Shown piece by piece: positions 1 to 11,829 of a stretch of DNA of 64,000 nucleotides (position 1 is its first letter; the number at the start of each line of letters is the position of its first letter). Position numbers and translations under genes: made by a program. The stretch comes from Hydractinia symbiolongicarpus (taxonomy: Eukaryota; Cnidaria; Hydrozoa; Anthoathecata; Hydractiniidae), in assembly GCF_029227915.1 (NCBI RefSeq), contig NC_079887.1:22253650-22317649 (forward strand), given 5' to 3'. The notes beneath the pieces are model-generated. The model had not been told where the DNA came from, made no database searches, and worked only from the letters and a program-made list of their open reading frames with translations.

Positions 1-748
1 AGCCAAAGTACAATTTTGTTTCTTCTTTGTCTCTTTTTTTCTACTTCGCCTTCCCAAGGTAATGGAAGACGCTAATATTGTAAGGTGATGTTTATAAACA
101 ACGATATGTGTGGAAAAAAATATTTTAAGTTCTAAAAGATTATATGTGAAAATGTTAATAGGCCTGGGAACGAGATTTTCAACATATATTTACCAAGGAT
201 TTCATAACCACCCCTAGATACACCACAAATTAAAATACTCCCTGTGTAGAAGAGTTATTATGCTACAGAAACAAAAAAAAATTGTGTTACTAAGATAAAC
301 CTTAAAAATCAAAACCGGGGGTAATCATTTAGTCATTCACAACCCGTCTTTTTTTGAATGAGAAAAGTAATGTTAATCAGTTATAATCATATGATCACAT
401 TCTTAAATTTGTTTTAATTTCACACGTGTTACCCGATCTCGTAACGGGACCCCCTTTTTTCTTTTTTATATTGACATTCCCATGGTCTTTTGTACTGAAT
501 TGCCATTACGCGTCTTTAACCTTGTACATGGAGTTTCCTCTTTGCTTTCCGAGAATTGACCAGCGCGAAAGAAGAAACCCTGGGGTAGAGGTTGTCGGTT
601 ACATTTTTCACAAAGGAAAAATGTCCGGCGACCGGCATTGACATTTTTGCGTCAAAGAGTTCAGTATTTTGTGACAGTAATTTTACATAACAATTTTACA
701 TAACAGTAAAGCTCTACTATGCTCTACTATCACTTTTTAACACCTTAG
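1..748. other. No gene recognised; intron or upstream region of the galaxin-like gene
   Basis: The first recognised galaxin exon begins at 749 with two bases that finish a split codon, so an upstream exon must exist. I looked for a signal-peptide exon ending in a phase-1 donor here and found none I can support. The stretch is AT-rich without a convincing repeat. Confidence 0.5.
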
Positions 749-3440
749 TCACCAGTGCATCGCTGCAATGCGGAGGACGTACTTTAACTAGTATGTCGCC
801 GGACACATGGATGTGTTGTGGAGGAAAGCCATACCATAAGAGTTCTAACGTGTTTGCGTGTTGTAATAAAGAGTGTTACAACGCAGTGTCACAGTTGTGT
901 TGCGGTGGTGACATCTACACAAGAGTAAACGCAAATTCTGCTTGTTGTAATGGAAAGGTTAGAGTTTAAAGTTAATGTTTTTATGATTTTATCCTGAGGA
1001 ACAACCTCTTTAGTGCCTAATGCTTGCTTGAATTATCGATTTGAATACTAGTGCTAGTAAATTCGAAGCTTCTATTTAACCATTAGAAGCCTCCATGTAG
1101 TTATTGGTTGGAAGATAAAGACATCAAGTCCAATACTTAAAACATCGAGCAAAAAATAACTATTTTAAACACGAGCATTTATACTAAAGTTTGCAACAAA
1201 ATTTATTTTTTATTTACTTGTGAAAATGTTCAATCACGAAGTAGCAATCATAAAAAATCCTGTTTCCATTTAGCTAAGACTATGTTTAATATATTTCAGT
1301 ACTTTCAACGAGGAAACAAAGGATGTTGTAATGGTCAAATTCTTGATCTGCGAACACACGACTGTTGCCGCCATGTTAAGTATAGCAGAGATGACGAAAC
1401 ATGTTGCAATGGCACAGTTATTCAAAAAGACAAGTAAATCTATTTTTAGTATCAACCAACCTCGTTCCAACCGCCTGTTGTGTTTTTTGTTTAATCAAGT
1501 CCTCTCCATGCTGATACAAAAAAGAGACGGTCCGCGCTGGGAACAAGATTGATTATTTTCCAGTCACAGTTAACTTTAAATAGAGCTTCTTAATTTTTCT
1601 GCAGATATGGCGAACTTAAAAAGCCCTGGAAACTAAGTTTCACTGGCAGTTTATCTTTTTAAGTTCATATACCACAGTGCTTTCTCGACGGTTTTTTTAG
1701 AACTGGTAAACGTACAGTTTGTTGTGGAAAAAAATTATACGATCCCTTGACAGAGAAATGTTGCGCTGAGAAAGTTGTGGAAGCAGTTGCTGGAGTTCAT
1801 ACTAAGTGCTGCGATTCAACTCCGTATGATAGTCAAACCAAATCATGTTGTAACGAAAAGGTTGGTAATTCGCTACTTTATTATATGCCTATAAAGAAAA
1901 GGTATTTCAATAATTGAACCTTTTAGCCGAAATTTGCAACATTTTTATGGGAACTAAATTATCGTGCGTTTGCGCATTCGCGCAATTATCACGCGCAAAG
2001 AGAATTACGCAAAAACAAGTACGCGATTTTTTTCTAAATATACCAGATTTTCTTGAGTTAAAAAAAATATCTCATACGTATTTACACAAAAATAGATACG
2101 CGCTAAATTTAGCTTAATCCTTGCTTCATCAAAGTAAATGGATGCAAAACAAAATTGCGAATAACATTTACATGAGATTTGTACCGCGCGGCGAACGCGT
2201 GCGATCAGAGTCTTTCGTATTCTAATTAGAAAGCATACTCGTGTGATATTTGCCACTATACATAGACTTCATTTAATACAGGTTATACCACGTGTTGGAG
2301 GAAAAGATAAATGTTGCAATGGCAAAATGATAAATTCACGACACAACATATGCTGTGGCGATCACGCACAACCGCGTGTGTATGGAAAACAAAACACTGG
2401 CTGCTGTCGCGTGGGAGAACCTGTTGCGCCATCCACGCGGTATGCAGAAGATATTGTAGGTTTGATGAAAGCGAATATCCACAAACGTTCTCATATTGGT
2501 CATTTTATCACATTTGACAAAACAAAGGCGATGTGTTGTTCGGGAAAACTGAACAGAATAAAGTCAGGGAAAAGCACAGGATGTTGCAACAGGAACGCGT
2601 ATGATGTGCGAACAGAGATTTGCTGCGGAGTTAGGGTAAGCAAATGCTTGTTTGCAATTTCTGAGTTGTGCAGGGGACCTTACCCAAAGTGTGAAATATT
2701 TGTAATCTTGTCCTCATAGCCTGCATATTAAAAAAACAAACACCTTGGGAACAAGATTGAACATTTAATGAGTACCTGCAACCGCCTTCCCTGTAAATAT
2801 GCCCTGAGGTCGAGGTTGAACTACCTGCACAAGAAGTTGCTTGTTTCTTTTAAGCATGTTAAATACTTTTTATGTATATGATACTTGGTAATGGCAGATT
2901 CGACCAAACTCCTTATTAGTTTAAATTCCGTATATACAAATAGTCTCGCTATTAACTTTTGAAAAAATGATTACAATAATTGCAAGGGTCCTGGTCACGA
3001 GACTGGGTAGCGCGCTATATATTTTCTCCATATTCTCCATATCTCTACCTTATAATAGCCGTATACTGCCCGTCTGTCAGAAAGATATAGTCGTGCGACA
3101 AAAACATGAAATGCGACATATAAAGGACGGGCGAACATGCGGATTTATCCAAGGGCTACCGACTAATCTTTAAAATTTATATTAAAATTGTTATTTCCAG
3201 ATCTACAAAAAAATACCAGGCGAACAAGAACGATGTTGCGCTGGCAGACCATACAACAGAAAAACTCACATTTGTTGTCATAACGCTCTCAATGCTCTCA
3301 TTCCCGGAGGTGAAACGCATTCGTTCTGCTGTGGCAGGAAGATGTTTGATCGTAGAAAACAGAAATGTGAGAAGGAGAACAAGTTAATCTCACTGGAGTG
3401 CGAGAAAACCGTTCATGCAGGAAAAGACGCAACAAAATAA
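749..3440 (+). CDS. Galaxin-like di-cysteine repeat protein, 3' part (5' end not found)
   Basis: Five exons join in phase: 749-957, 1300-1433, 1701-1860, 2282-2635 and 3201-3440 (stop TAA 3438-3440), giving 364 residues. All introns are GT-AG. The protein is a run of about 20 Cys-Cys pairs spaced roughly 10-25 residues apart, in contexts such as CCGGKPY, CCNGK and CCGKKLYDP. This is the pattern of galaxin, a secreted protein first known from the coral skeletal matrix; homologues also occur in animals without a mineral skeleton. The signal peptide expected for a secreted protein is not in the exons seen. The fourth exon has an unusually long spacer of about 30 residues between Cys pairs near 2445-2530, which could hide an unspliced mini-intron, but the frame stays open. 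The call is by repeat pattern only; a function in calcification is not implied. Confidence 0.85.
3042..3166 (+). mobile_element. Short Helitron-like non-autonomous element (125 bp)
   Basis: It starts A|TCTCTACC, ends CTAA|T after a hairpin-prone GGATTTATCC stretch, and lies in the last galaxin intron. TC at the 5' end, CTRR at the 3' end and insertion between A and T are Helitron hallmarks. The copies at 7665-7858 and 7873-7980 share the internal CGTCTGTC stretch and the GGATTT..CC..CCGACTA 3' end. Confidence 0.55.
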
Positions 3441-3654
3441 TTTTTTTTAACACACAGTACATTTTCGTGAACATTTTACGTGACCCTAATCAATGATCAA
3501 CTGCGTCAGATTATTTTTGTAAATTTATTTTCATAGATTGCTCTCCGTTTTGATGACCGTGTATTACTTTTAATGAAAAATATATATTGTTTGTAGCTGA
3601 TTCAACAGTTGACTTAAAATCTATGCAACTAATAAGGAAATTGAGATTTAAACA

Positions 3655-3905
3655 TGTATAGAAAAGGAAAGTGCACGCATACAATAGAAAGTGCGTGCAA
3701 ACAATAGAAAGTGCGTACATACCATAGAAAGTGCGTGCATAAAATAGAAAGTGCATGCATACAAAAGAAAGTTTGCATGCATGCAAATGAAAATGCATGC
3801 ATATAAAAATGTATGCATACAATAGAAAGTGCATGCATACAAAGAAAGTTTACATGCATACAAAAATGTATGCATACAACAAAAAGTGTATGCATACATA
3901 ATGTA
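3655..3905. repeat. Minisatellite, about 20-bp unit (array 1)
   Basis: About 12 degenerate units of roughly 20 bp, GTGCATGCATACAATAGAAA-like, lie downstream of the galaxin stop. Because 20 is not a multiple of 3 and the unit has no stop in one strand, several overlapping frames stay open; they are not genes. The unit is related to the array at 4975-5350. Confidence 0.85.
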
Positions 3906-4085
3906 TTAAGCAATCTACAGCAGAATTTAAAAGAATGAAGTCTTGGCAATACACTAAACTACTTTCAATAGCAATTTTGAAGCTAAAAATTCTGAAAATA
4001 TTTAATATTTTGGTCTCAGCAACTGAGACTGAGATGGAAAATATAGTTACTTATAAAAAACAGGTAAAAGTTGCCCTTGACAATA

Positions 4086-4326
4086 AGGGAGCGTTCACAT
4101 ATGGCGTAATCATTTTTTTGTCATTTTTTACTCCCCCCTCCCTCATGTAATCAGTCGTAATCATTTGGTTGACCCCCTCCCAAAATTACGTCATCATCTA
4201 CTTAAACTATGCTGTTAATTTTTTTGATTTGCTTTTGTCCCCCCCTCCCCCATAAACAAACGTAAGCAATCTTAATGACACCCCCTCCCTTCCCCTACTT
4301 GATTACGTAATTTGTGAACGCTCCCT
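4086..4326. mobile_element. MITE with AGGGAGCGTTCAC terminal inverted repeats, TA target site
   Basis: The left end AGGGAGCGTTCAC at 4086 is matched by the inverted copy ending at 4326, with TA on both sides. The interior is pyrimidine-rich with CCCCCTCCC runs and has no reading frame. TA duplication suggests mobilisation by a Tc1/mariner-type transposase (inference). Confidence 0.7.
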
Positions 4327-4894
4327 TATCATTCCTTTCCCTTAAAAGAAGCGCAACCTGAACCTCACACCCAGAGCTTTTTAGTTTTTTTACATTGCTA
4401 GGAAATGTTTCTGGCATTTCAAAGTCTAAAAATATTGTTGCAGGGACTAACAACTAGCTTATTATAAAGTAGAAAAAGTATTAAATTCTAACTTTTACTG
4501 AAAGTGAAAACAAAAATGTAGAACAGAATTTTTATTACATGATTATTAAAATTTACAAAATAACAAGAATACAAAAATCACATTTTACGAGCTTCGAAAC
4601 TTGAATAAAAACGCATTTCTTGTTACAAAGCTTAATGGAAGTCGTCGGAAAACAATCTCAAAATGCAATTAAAAAATTGAAAATAGCACGTTTGATTGAC
4701 CTTCTTTTTTCCTAAAATTCTGATATTTGAAGTAACGTGGGTACACAAAAAATTACAAACTAAACACTGCTCTTTCGTAACTGTCGCACCAAGACAAAAT
4801 ACAGCGCTCTAAAATTAAAATCAATGCATTTTATCAAACACATATTTCTTTTTCCTTTCCCCATCCTTCGACACCAAACATCAACATACCTATT

Positions 4895-7800
4895 TTACAT
4901 TCCAGGTCCAGAAAGCGATTTATCCATGAATCTTCTTTTAACAAAACACATCCACCACTAGAAGAGACAAAATTCAAATACATGTATACAAAATTCAAAT
5001 ACACGCATACAAAATTCAAATACATGCATACAAAAGAAAAGATATGCATACAAAAGAAAAGATATGCATACAAAAGAAAAGATATGCATACGAAAAAAAT
5101 GCATTAATACAAACGAAAATGCATTTATACAAACAAAAATGCATTTATACAAACGAAAGTGCATTCATACAAACGAAAATGCATGCATACAAACAAAAAT
5201 GCATTTATACATACGAAAATGCATTTATACATACGAAAATGCATTTATACATACGAAAATGCATTTATACAAACGAAAGTGCATTCATACATACGAAAGT
5301 GCGTTTATACAAACGAAAGTGCATTCATACAAAATAAAATAAAATGCATGCAAAATAAAAAATACATGTCTATGAAAGAAAAATCACTGAAATAAAGATA
5401 AATCTCTAAATGTTTTTAGCATTGTTAACCTTTTCCTAAAGTTAAAGTTTACTTACTTTTGAAGGTTTATTGGTTTGTGGGTCATATACTTTTTCGACAA
5501 TACGTTGACCAAGTTCTTGCCTCATTTGAGTCATGTATGCTCTGCATTGATCTATGAAAGTTTCAAAAAAAGCAAAATTTAGCTATATACATAATATTGT
5601 AACAATAATAGCAGAAAATGTGTTAACATATATTTTCCCTTGAAAGTCACTCACCAGCCTCGTTTCTGTCCTGCGGTTTTCCATATAAAGCATTTAATGG
5701 AAATTTAGCATCACCAGGTATATCAAAATTAAGAATAGACATTGTTGCCATTTCCTTCTTAGCTTCTTCTTTGGATCCAATCTAAAAATAAAACTTGTAT
5801 GCAAACAAAAATTTGTTAGGTTATAATCACCTGACCAATTATCGATGATGAGGTGACAGAACAGCAAGCTGCAATGATAATATTTGTCTTTAGACAGTTG
5901 GTTGTTGCTATGTTTAAAGTTATACCCTCTAGGAATTCTGCATTTTTACAAGATTGCGGTCTTAGCGACCCTGTCAAAGGTACTTGTCGTGTTCACATTA
6001 AAATAAAATAATAAATAAACTACTTTTCAAAATATGCACGTTTTAAAACCCACAAACATAAAAATAAAAAACTTGTAGGATCCACAAAAGCCAAACAATA
6101 TTTATTTCGCCAACAATCTTTAAAATGATGATGAAATTTGGCCAACATTATTTTTACAGTTGCTGAAAATACTTATCTCTATTTAATATGCACAGTTTAA
6201 TTTTGAAGCATTGCTTGGGTCAGTAGGTCATACAAGATTATTGCATAAAGAAATATCATTCTATTTCAATTCCAGTAAACAAACCTTTTGCAACTTCTTT
6301 AAGCATTCAGTCACATATAATGTCAAGTAAATCAACACACGATCAGCAGGAGTCTAGAAATTTTTTTTAATGACTCAATTTTATGTTTGCAGAACAAAAA
6401 TTAAAAAAAAAATCAGAAAAATAGAAAAAAATTACCTTGATTTCATAATTTTTAAAGAAAACATTTGCTTTAAAATATTGAAGAGTTTCATCAATAATAT
6501 CAGTATTTCCATCTAAAAAAATGCAGAATGGATAAACATATAGATGCTGTTACTTATCTAACTTTTTGCTTGTGCAAAAAATGTGCACAATGAACTTACC
6601 GCCTGGAGGAGCCGGTCCTTTAAATTTTGTGTTGATTGGTAATAAAGCCATCTTACAAAGTTGAGTTGGAGCAGATAAATTGGAATGATATGCCTAATAA
6701 AAAAAAGAAATAAAAAGAAAAGAACCTTTTAATAGACAGAAAAAATAATGAGTTTGAAATTAGCATTGAAAAACCACGTTTGCAGAAATTATATTATAAG
6801 GAAAAAGTTACATATAAAAGGACTTAATTTCAGCCAACATTAGAGGCCACAAATATTCCCGTCACCCTACTCCTCATCATGGAAAAATTTTGTATAGTGT
6901 GACAAAAGATGTAAATGCACGGTGGTGATGGGTCTTCTTTTTACATCAATTGTTGTTAATTCGAGATGCCTTTCTCTTAATAATGGCTTCTTATTTTTTA
7001 ACTTTGTACCATACTGCACTAAATAAAGAGTCTATATAGCAGCAGAACGTAAAATTCAGCCTGATATGGACCCTGCTCTTCCAAACAAATATTTTAGGCT
7101 TTCATGCAAACACTTTCTCATAATATGCACACATAGGTACCATTTGCTAGAATGTTTGTTAATTTCAAGAATTCTGTGTGCAATCTTGAAAAAATAATTT
7201 ATACAAAGGTAGAAATAGTAACAAAATTCCTTTACTCATAAAAGGCACACCAGGGGCTGTTGTGTTGGCGTGAGTAAGAAACATTGTGCCAGTTCCAGGG
7301 ATGTGCGTTCCCCATATATTAGCAATTTGTATATTGGAGTCATTAATTTAATTTGGTAACTAAACTTGTGGAACAAACAATATTTAAATGTATAATAAAA
7401 TTATAGAAAATCAAATGACTATTAAAATAATTTACCTGAAATAATATTCCGCTTTGTCAATTTTTTTTATTATTTTATTTTAGTTATTTTTTATGTTCAA
7501 ACAATGCCAAAATCTTCTCAAATTCCGTAAAAGACAATGATAAAACAGGCCTGGAAATTTGTTTGAAACGATCGTATTGTTTCCATGAATCAATTAAGAC
7601 AGTAACGATAAATCCTTTCCCTCGGATAATATTTCAAAATATGAAAATTTTATATTATAATATATCTCTTTAATAATAGCCGTCGTCTGTCTGTCTGTGT
7701 GTCCGCAAAAGCTGTGTCACGTAACAGAAACAAGTAATTTTTAAAATGAGCACGAATATCAAATGCCATAAATTTCTGTCCACTTTGTTGCAACGGGTTA

Positions 7801-10800
7801 ATTTAAAGGACGAGCAAACACGACGGGCGACAGGATTTCTCCACAGGTTAACAACTAGTATATATTATAATATCTGTATACGTCTGTCACGCAAAATGGT
7901 ACCGCAAGTAGTGAGAAGCACGCAATGCGGTATAAAAAGAACGGGCGAACCAGTGGATTTTTCCATGGGCCACCGACTAGTATATTTATATTATAATATT
8001 TTACTTCTATGGAGTAGCTCTTGTCTAGAAAATAGTTCTAATGGTGCTAATCGTTACCGTAAGTAACGTATCGTTTCCGCAAGGTCTACTTTGCAGAAAA
8101 TAAAAACGTTGAAATGATTGTTTCCGTCAGCTTCAAATCATTATAATGATGGATCGTTTCCCTAGACTCCACAAATTTCCAGGCCTGTACACAGACTAAA
8201 ATATTGTTGTAACACCCCAAAATGTAAGGTACAAGCCTGAATATTCTTACTTCCTTTATGAAATCAATAAAAGTCAATGCATAAAGCTTTTATGTTTGTT
8301 ATAAAATCACCAAAAACCCAAGTGAATATATATATAAAATTAAATTTTATTACTTTACACTAAAACTTAAGGGGATTCTATTTCCAAAAAGTTAAAACAA
8401 TAAAACTAAGGAAATAACTACTGTTTTGTTTTATTGCCAAGCTTTTTGTAAATCGTTTGCAACATAGCTTTAGCAAGGAATCCCACAAATTATCTACTTC
8501 ATATAAGGGCCTTTTAAAAACGTTCCTTTGTATCCTGCTAATTTGGTGTAAAATAAAACCCTTTCATACATAACTATTAATGTTTTCTACCAGGAGGGTG
8601 CCGACTGGACCAAAAAGTGGGTACGTTTAGTGTTCTTTTAATGTTTTTGCGCAGTCTTATAATAAAATGTAAATTAAGTGCAAAAATTTTTTACGGACTA
8701 TAGTTTAGTTGACAATATTTAAAGTCTTTTTGCGGCATTAAAATTATTTATTAAATTCATAGCGGAGGAGGGTGTTACGACAAGCATATTTCATCTTGTT
8801 TTTTTTTATTTTCCTATATGGTATCGACTAAAAGTCTTGCAGTATTAGATTTTAGTGTAATTTTAAACATATATACATATATTATAATCATAACAAAGGA
8901 GGGTGTTAGTTATGACAATAATAATCTTTTTTTCATGAGATTGGATAAGAAAATGTTTGTTTGTTTTTATTTAGTTTTTATTTAAAACTTTTTTGCTTGA
9001 TATTATTTTTTTGTTTTCGTGAAAGTTAGGGGTGGTAATTAAGTTGGAGTCGCCTAAACTAGAAAGTTGAGCTTACAACGACAAAAATATTTTTGATTGA
9101 AAAAACAAACAAAAAAAATAATTATTTATATTTAATGGCGTTATTCTCTCATGACATTATTAACTAATTATTATAATGTTTAAAGATGTATCATGACGGT
9201 CATGATGTGGATTGCGAATGGTCATGATGCGGATTGTGAATAGTAATGATGCATTGTGAAAGTCAACCCTGCGATGAATTGCTACTTTCATGCTGCTAAA
9301 CAATGGTACTATCGTGACAGCATCAAGAATCGTGCGTGACAGGCACAATACGCGATCCACGATGTTAGGTGTCCTGATTGGTGTACTGTATGTGAAGCAA
9401 CTGTAACTTTTCTTTTCAAAATTTTTCACAAACAAATTACGTTAATTTTTCTCTATGGTCAGAACCAGAACAGTTTACTTCCTTTTTTTAATTCTAAATA
9501 AGAGCATTTTTAGAAGAGAAAGATTTATAACAATCAGTTCGGGAGATGACACTTAAAGGGAAATGGTTTCCCATGTTTTATAGGGGAATTCCCATGTCAT
9601 ATAGGGAAATGGTTTTTTTGATTTTGATTTGGGCTTCACTTTTGGGAAACTGTTACCTATTCTCAGAACCATTTTACGGAATTGCGGAAAGAGGCTATGA
9701 TAATTTTTTTTTCTTCGGTGAAAATTTGCGAGAAAATATTCCCTTTCTATTGGTTAAAAATTTGTAGTGCGCTTCTTAACCACCTTGTGCGCAGATTCCT
9801 TTTTATTTTGGTGGTTTTATTCTGACCCAACTTAGAACATGGCCCGTCTTAAGACGGGACGGCCCATCTTTGGGCACGGTGGCCCATCTTTTGACATGCT
9901 GCCCTGCCAATTGACGGGCCAGGACCAACTTGGGACATGGCGTTAAAAGATGTTTGCATACTTCAAGACCTTGTATTTAACGTAAACTAACTCCAATAAA
10001 GTGAAAAAACTGCTGCAACTTTTGCCAAGGTATTGTTGTATATGGCTAGCTGAGATTAAATCGAGTTATGCATTTCAAGATTGCTGTGGGTAGCAAAAAC
10101 AACACTATTCGCCAACTCTTGGTGCAAGACCATATTTATAATTTCATATTATATATATTCACAGGTATACAGCTATAGCTAAGCTGTTGTTTAAGCTATT
10201 TTCCTATGTTTAATTTTCAATAAAATCTATGATGGAATTAATGCAAATTGACCTATTACAGGCCTATCAATAAGAAAATAACACCAGAGCTATAAATCGC
10301 TCCCCCAAGGGTACAATTATTTAAACTGGGCGAGCAATTAGAATAAATAAAATAAGATTATAAACACATATTTTATCACAAAGTCTGTTTTCTTTATGTT
10401 GTGTTATCTTTTTTATGTATTTTAGTTCTTTTTTACTGTAAATAATAAGAAAGATAACATTGATTTCTATGTGAGATGAATTAATGTTGCTCAGCAGGAA
10501 AACTTTTTTTAGAATTGGGGGAGCAATTAATGGCTCAGCTAGTTTCTCATTTCTCAGAATTGGGCGAGCCTTTGCGTGAGCTAGAGCAATTGCTCTCCCC
10601 TTATTGATAGGCCTGCTATTACGTAACTTGGCTAGTTGGATCCGTCAATTTTTTACTATGATTTTTGAAAACACAAGTGACCTTTGTCAATATTTGGGCC
10701 TGTCCCATCTTATGACACAGTTTTTTAAAGGCATGGGAATTGTTTGTCAATAGTTAGGCCTGTCCCATCTTATGATACATTTACTAAAATTGCAAGAGAC

Positions 10801-11316
10801 CTTTGTGTACAGCTAAGTTTATCCCATCTGATGATACGACTTTTAAAAGCAAGAGATTCCTTCGTCAATTTGGGCCTGTAGCTACTAACTTAAGACATGT
10901 TTGCATACATTTGGCCAAAGTTGGGCCAGGCCCATCAATAGATGGGCCATCCCGATTGCAAACGCACCAACCCGTCATTTGACGGGCCGGCCTGTCTAAA
11001 GACGGGCCAGTCCCGGGTCCAAAGTTGGGCCGGTTTCCCTAATGGGAAACCATTGCCGTATTTCTGGCCTGTTTAGGGTAACGGTTTCCCAAATGGGAAA
11101 CCATGAAGTTTCCTATTTGGGAAACCGTTTGCCAGATGGGTAGTGGTTTACCTTTTGGACTAAACTCCTGAACTGACAATGGTTAACCTGAAACTGTGAA
11201 CTTGTGTATTATTTAACACACACAAACAGACCAAGGTTTTTTCAAGAATTATTAGCTGTTGTTTTAGCCCTTCATTAAAGACATTAACTTAAGAAAGTTA
11301 CAGTACTTACAGGCAT
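4895..11316 (-). CDS. ARPC3: Actin-related protein 2/3 complex subunit 3 (p21-Arc)
   Basis: Seven coding exons on the minus strand: 11311-11316 (ATGCCT), 6600-6693, 6436-6512, 6285-6353, 5655-5781, 5457-5551 and 4895-4957 (stop TAA 4895-4897). They sum to 531 nt, or 176 aa; human ARPC3 has 178. All junctions are GT-AG and phases agree. Recognisable stretches are MPAYHS at the start, [55 protein letters not shown] and the C-terminal [23 protein letters not shown]3 is a structural subunit of the Arp2/3 complex, which nucleates branched actin at the cell cortex. The gene is oddly shaped: the first exon carries only two codons, followed by a 4.6-kb intron packed with repeats, and the last intron holds a minisatellite. 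Identification is very secure. Confidence 0.97.
4975..5350. repeat. Minisatellite, 20-bp unit (array 2), in the last ARPC3 intron
   Basis: About 18 near-identical units of 20 bp, GCATTTATACAAACGAAAAT-like, fill most of the intron 4958-5456. The 5' part uses GCATACAAAAGAAAAGATAT-type units resembling array 1. Long open frames in several phases are a by-product of the stop-free unit. Confidence 0.9.
7665..7858 (+). mobile_element. Short Helitron-like non-autonomous element (194 bp)
   Basis: It begins A|TCTCTTTAATAATAG, has CGTCTGTCTGTCTGTG near the 5' end, and ends GGATTTCTCC...CTAG|T. It lies in ARPC3 intron 1 and is followed after 14 bases by a second element. Confidence 0.6.
7873..7980 (+). 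mobile_element. Short Helitron-like non-autonomous element (108 bp)
   Basis: It starts A|TCTGTATACGTCTGTC and ends GGATTTTTCCATGGGCC...CTAG|T. It is arranged head-to-tail with the preceding copy and separated only by a TATTATAAT-rich spacer, as if a second copy inserted into a similar AT site. Confidence 0.55.
8634..9388. mobile_element. Partial copy of the 42504-43958 DNA transposon family
   Basis: Collinear with 43390-43958: it shares TTTTTGCGCAGTCTTATAA, GGAGGAGGGTGTTACGACA, repeated motifs mixing CATGACGGTCATGATG, and the right end GATGTTAGGTGTCCTGATT...GTACTG ending at 9388. The left inverted terminus is missing. There is no coding sequence. Confidence 0.65.
9540..11165. repeat. Palindrome-rich repeat region in ARPC3 intron 1
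   Basis: Two kinds of self-complementary motif recur: ATGGTTTCCCAT-type near 9560-9615 and 11028-11135, and GGCCCGTC/GACGGGCC-type near 9840-9925 and 10920-11020. Between them, 10680-10880 contains about four diverged units of roughly 60-65 bp with GGGCCTGTCCCATCTTATGA. The arrangement looks like a non-autonomous transposon with subterminal repeats, but exact termini could not be placed. Confidence 0.6.
10259..10615. mobile_element. hAT-like MITE, 357 bp, with 6-bp target duplication
   Basis: Perfect inverted ends CAGGCCTATCAATAAG...CTTATTGATAGGCCTG are bounded by CTATTA on both sides (10253-10258 and 10616-10621). CAG..CTG termini with a 6-bp duplication match hAT-type elements of the 6-bp class. 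The interior repeats GGGCGAGC and GAGCAATT and has no reading frame. It sits inside the palindrome-rich region. Confidence 0.8.
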
Positions 11317-11574
11317 TTTGAGATTATATTTTCAAGAAACCAATTTCTTATTGACTGCCCTTCCCTGTCGACTTCTTGTTTACGAATTGCAATGACCTAT
11401 GAATCTGTATCAAGTGAGGTGTTCATACGTACGTACCCTAAAAACTAAACTGAAGGCTCTCTTGATACTGCCGTTTTCTAGGCCAGCTTGGGTTTTGTAT
11501 AAAACTTAGACTTTATGCACCCGGATTGAAACGAAAGGAAACCAAAACTTGATTCGACGGTTTATAGGTGACAG

Positions 11575-11825
11575 TCAGTTTAGCTAGCTAGCTAGTTAGC
11601 TAAATAAAACTAAGATTCTTTAAGATTTTTCAATTTTTTATTAAAGGTTCCGTAGCTACCTGATCCAATTGTCATGTCTTCTTTGTTAAAATATTTCTAC
11701 TAAGAGTTGTAAGAAGAAGAAAGTTATTATAAACTGACCACTGACGTCTGGGGAAAATTGTAAATAATAGTTTAGCTAGCTACAAAAGTTTGCAGATTTC
11801 TGTAGCTAGCTAGCTAGCTAGCTAC
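11575..11825. repeat. AGCT-rich microsatellite patches upstream of ARPC3
   Basis: Short runs of TAGC/AGCT tetranucleotides occur at about 11581-11605, 11770-11785 and 11800-11825. They lie just beyond the ARPC3 start, in its probable promoter region. Confidence 0.6.
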
Positions 11826-11829
11826 AAAG

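Noticed and set aside
3511-5395. Overlapping open frames of 60-107 codons in several phases
   Set aside because: They are translations of stop-free 20-bp minisatellites; Tyr/Thr/Lys/His-rich repeats in every phase are not proteins.
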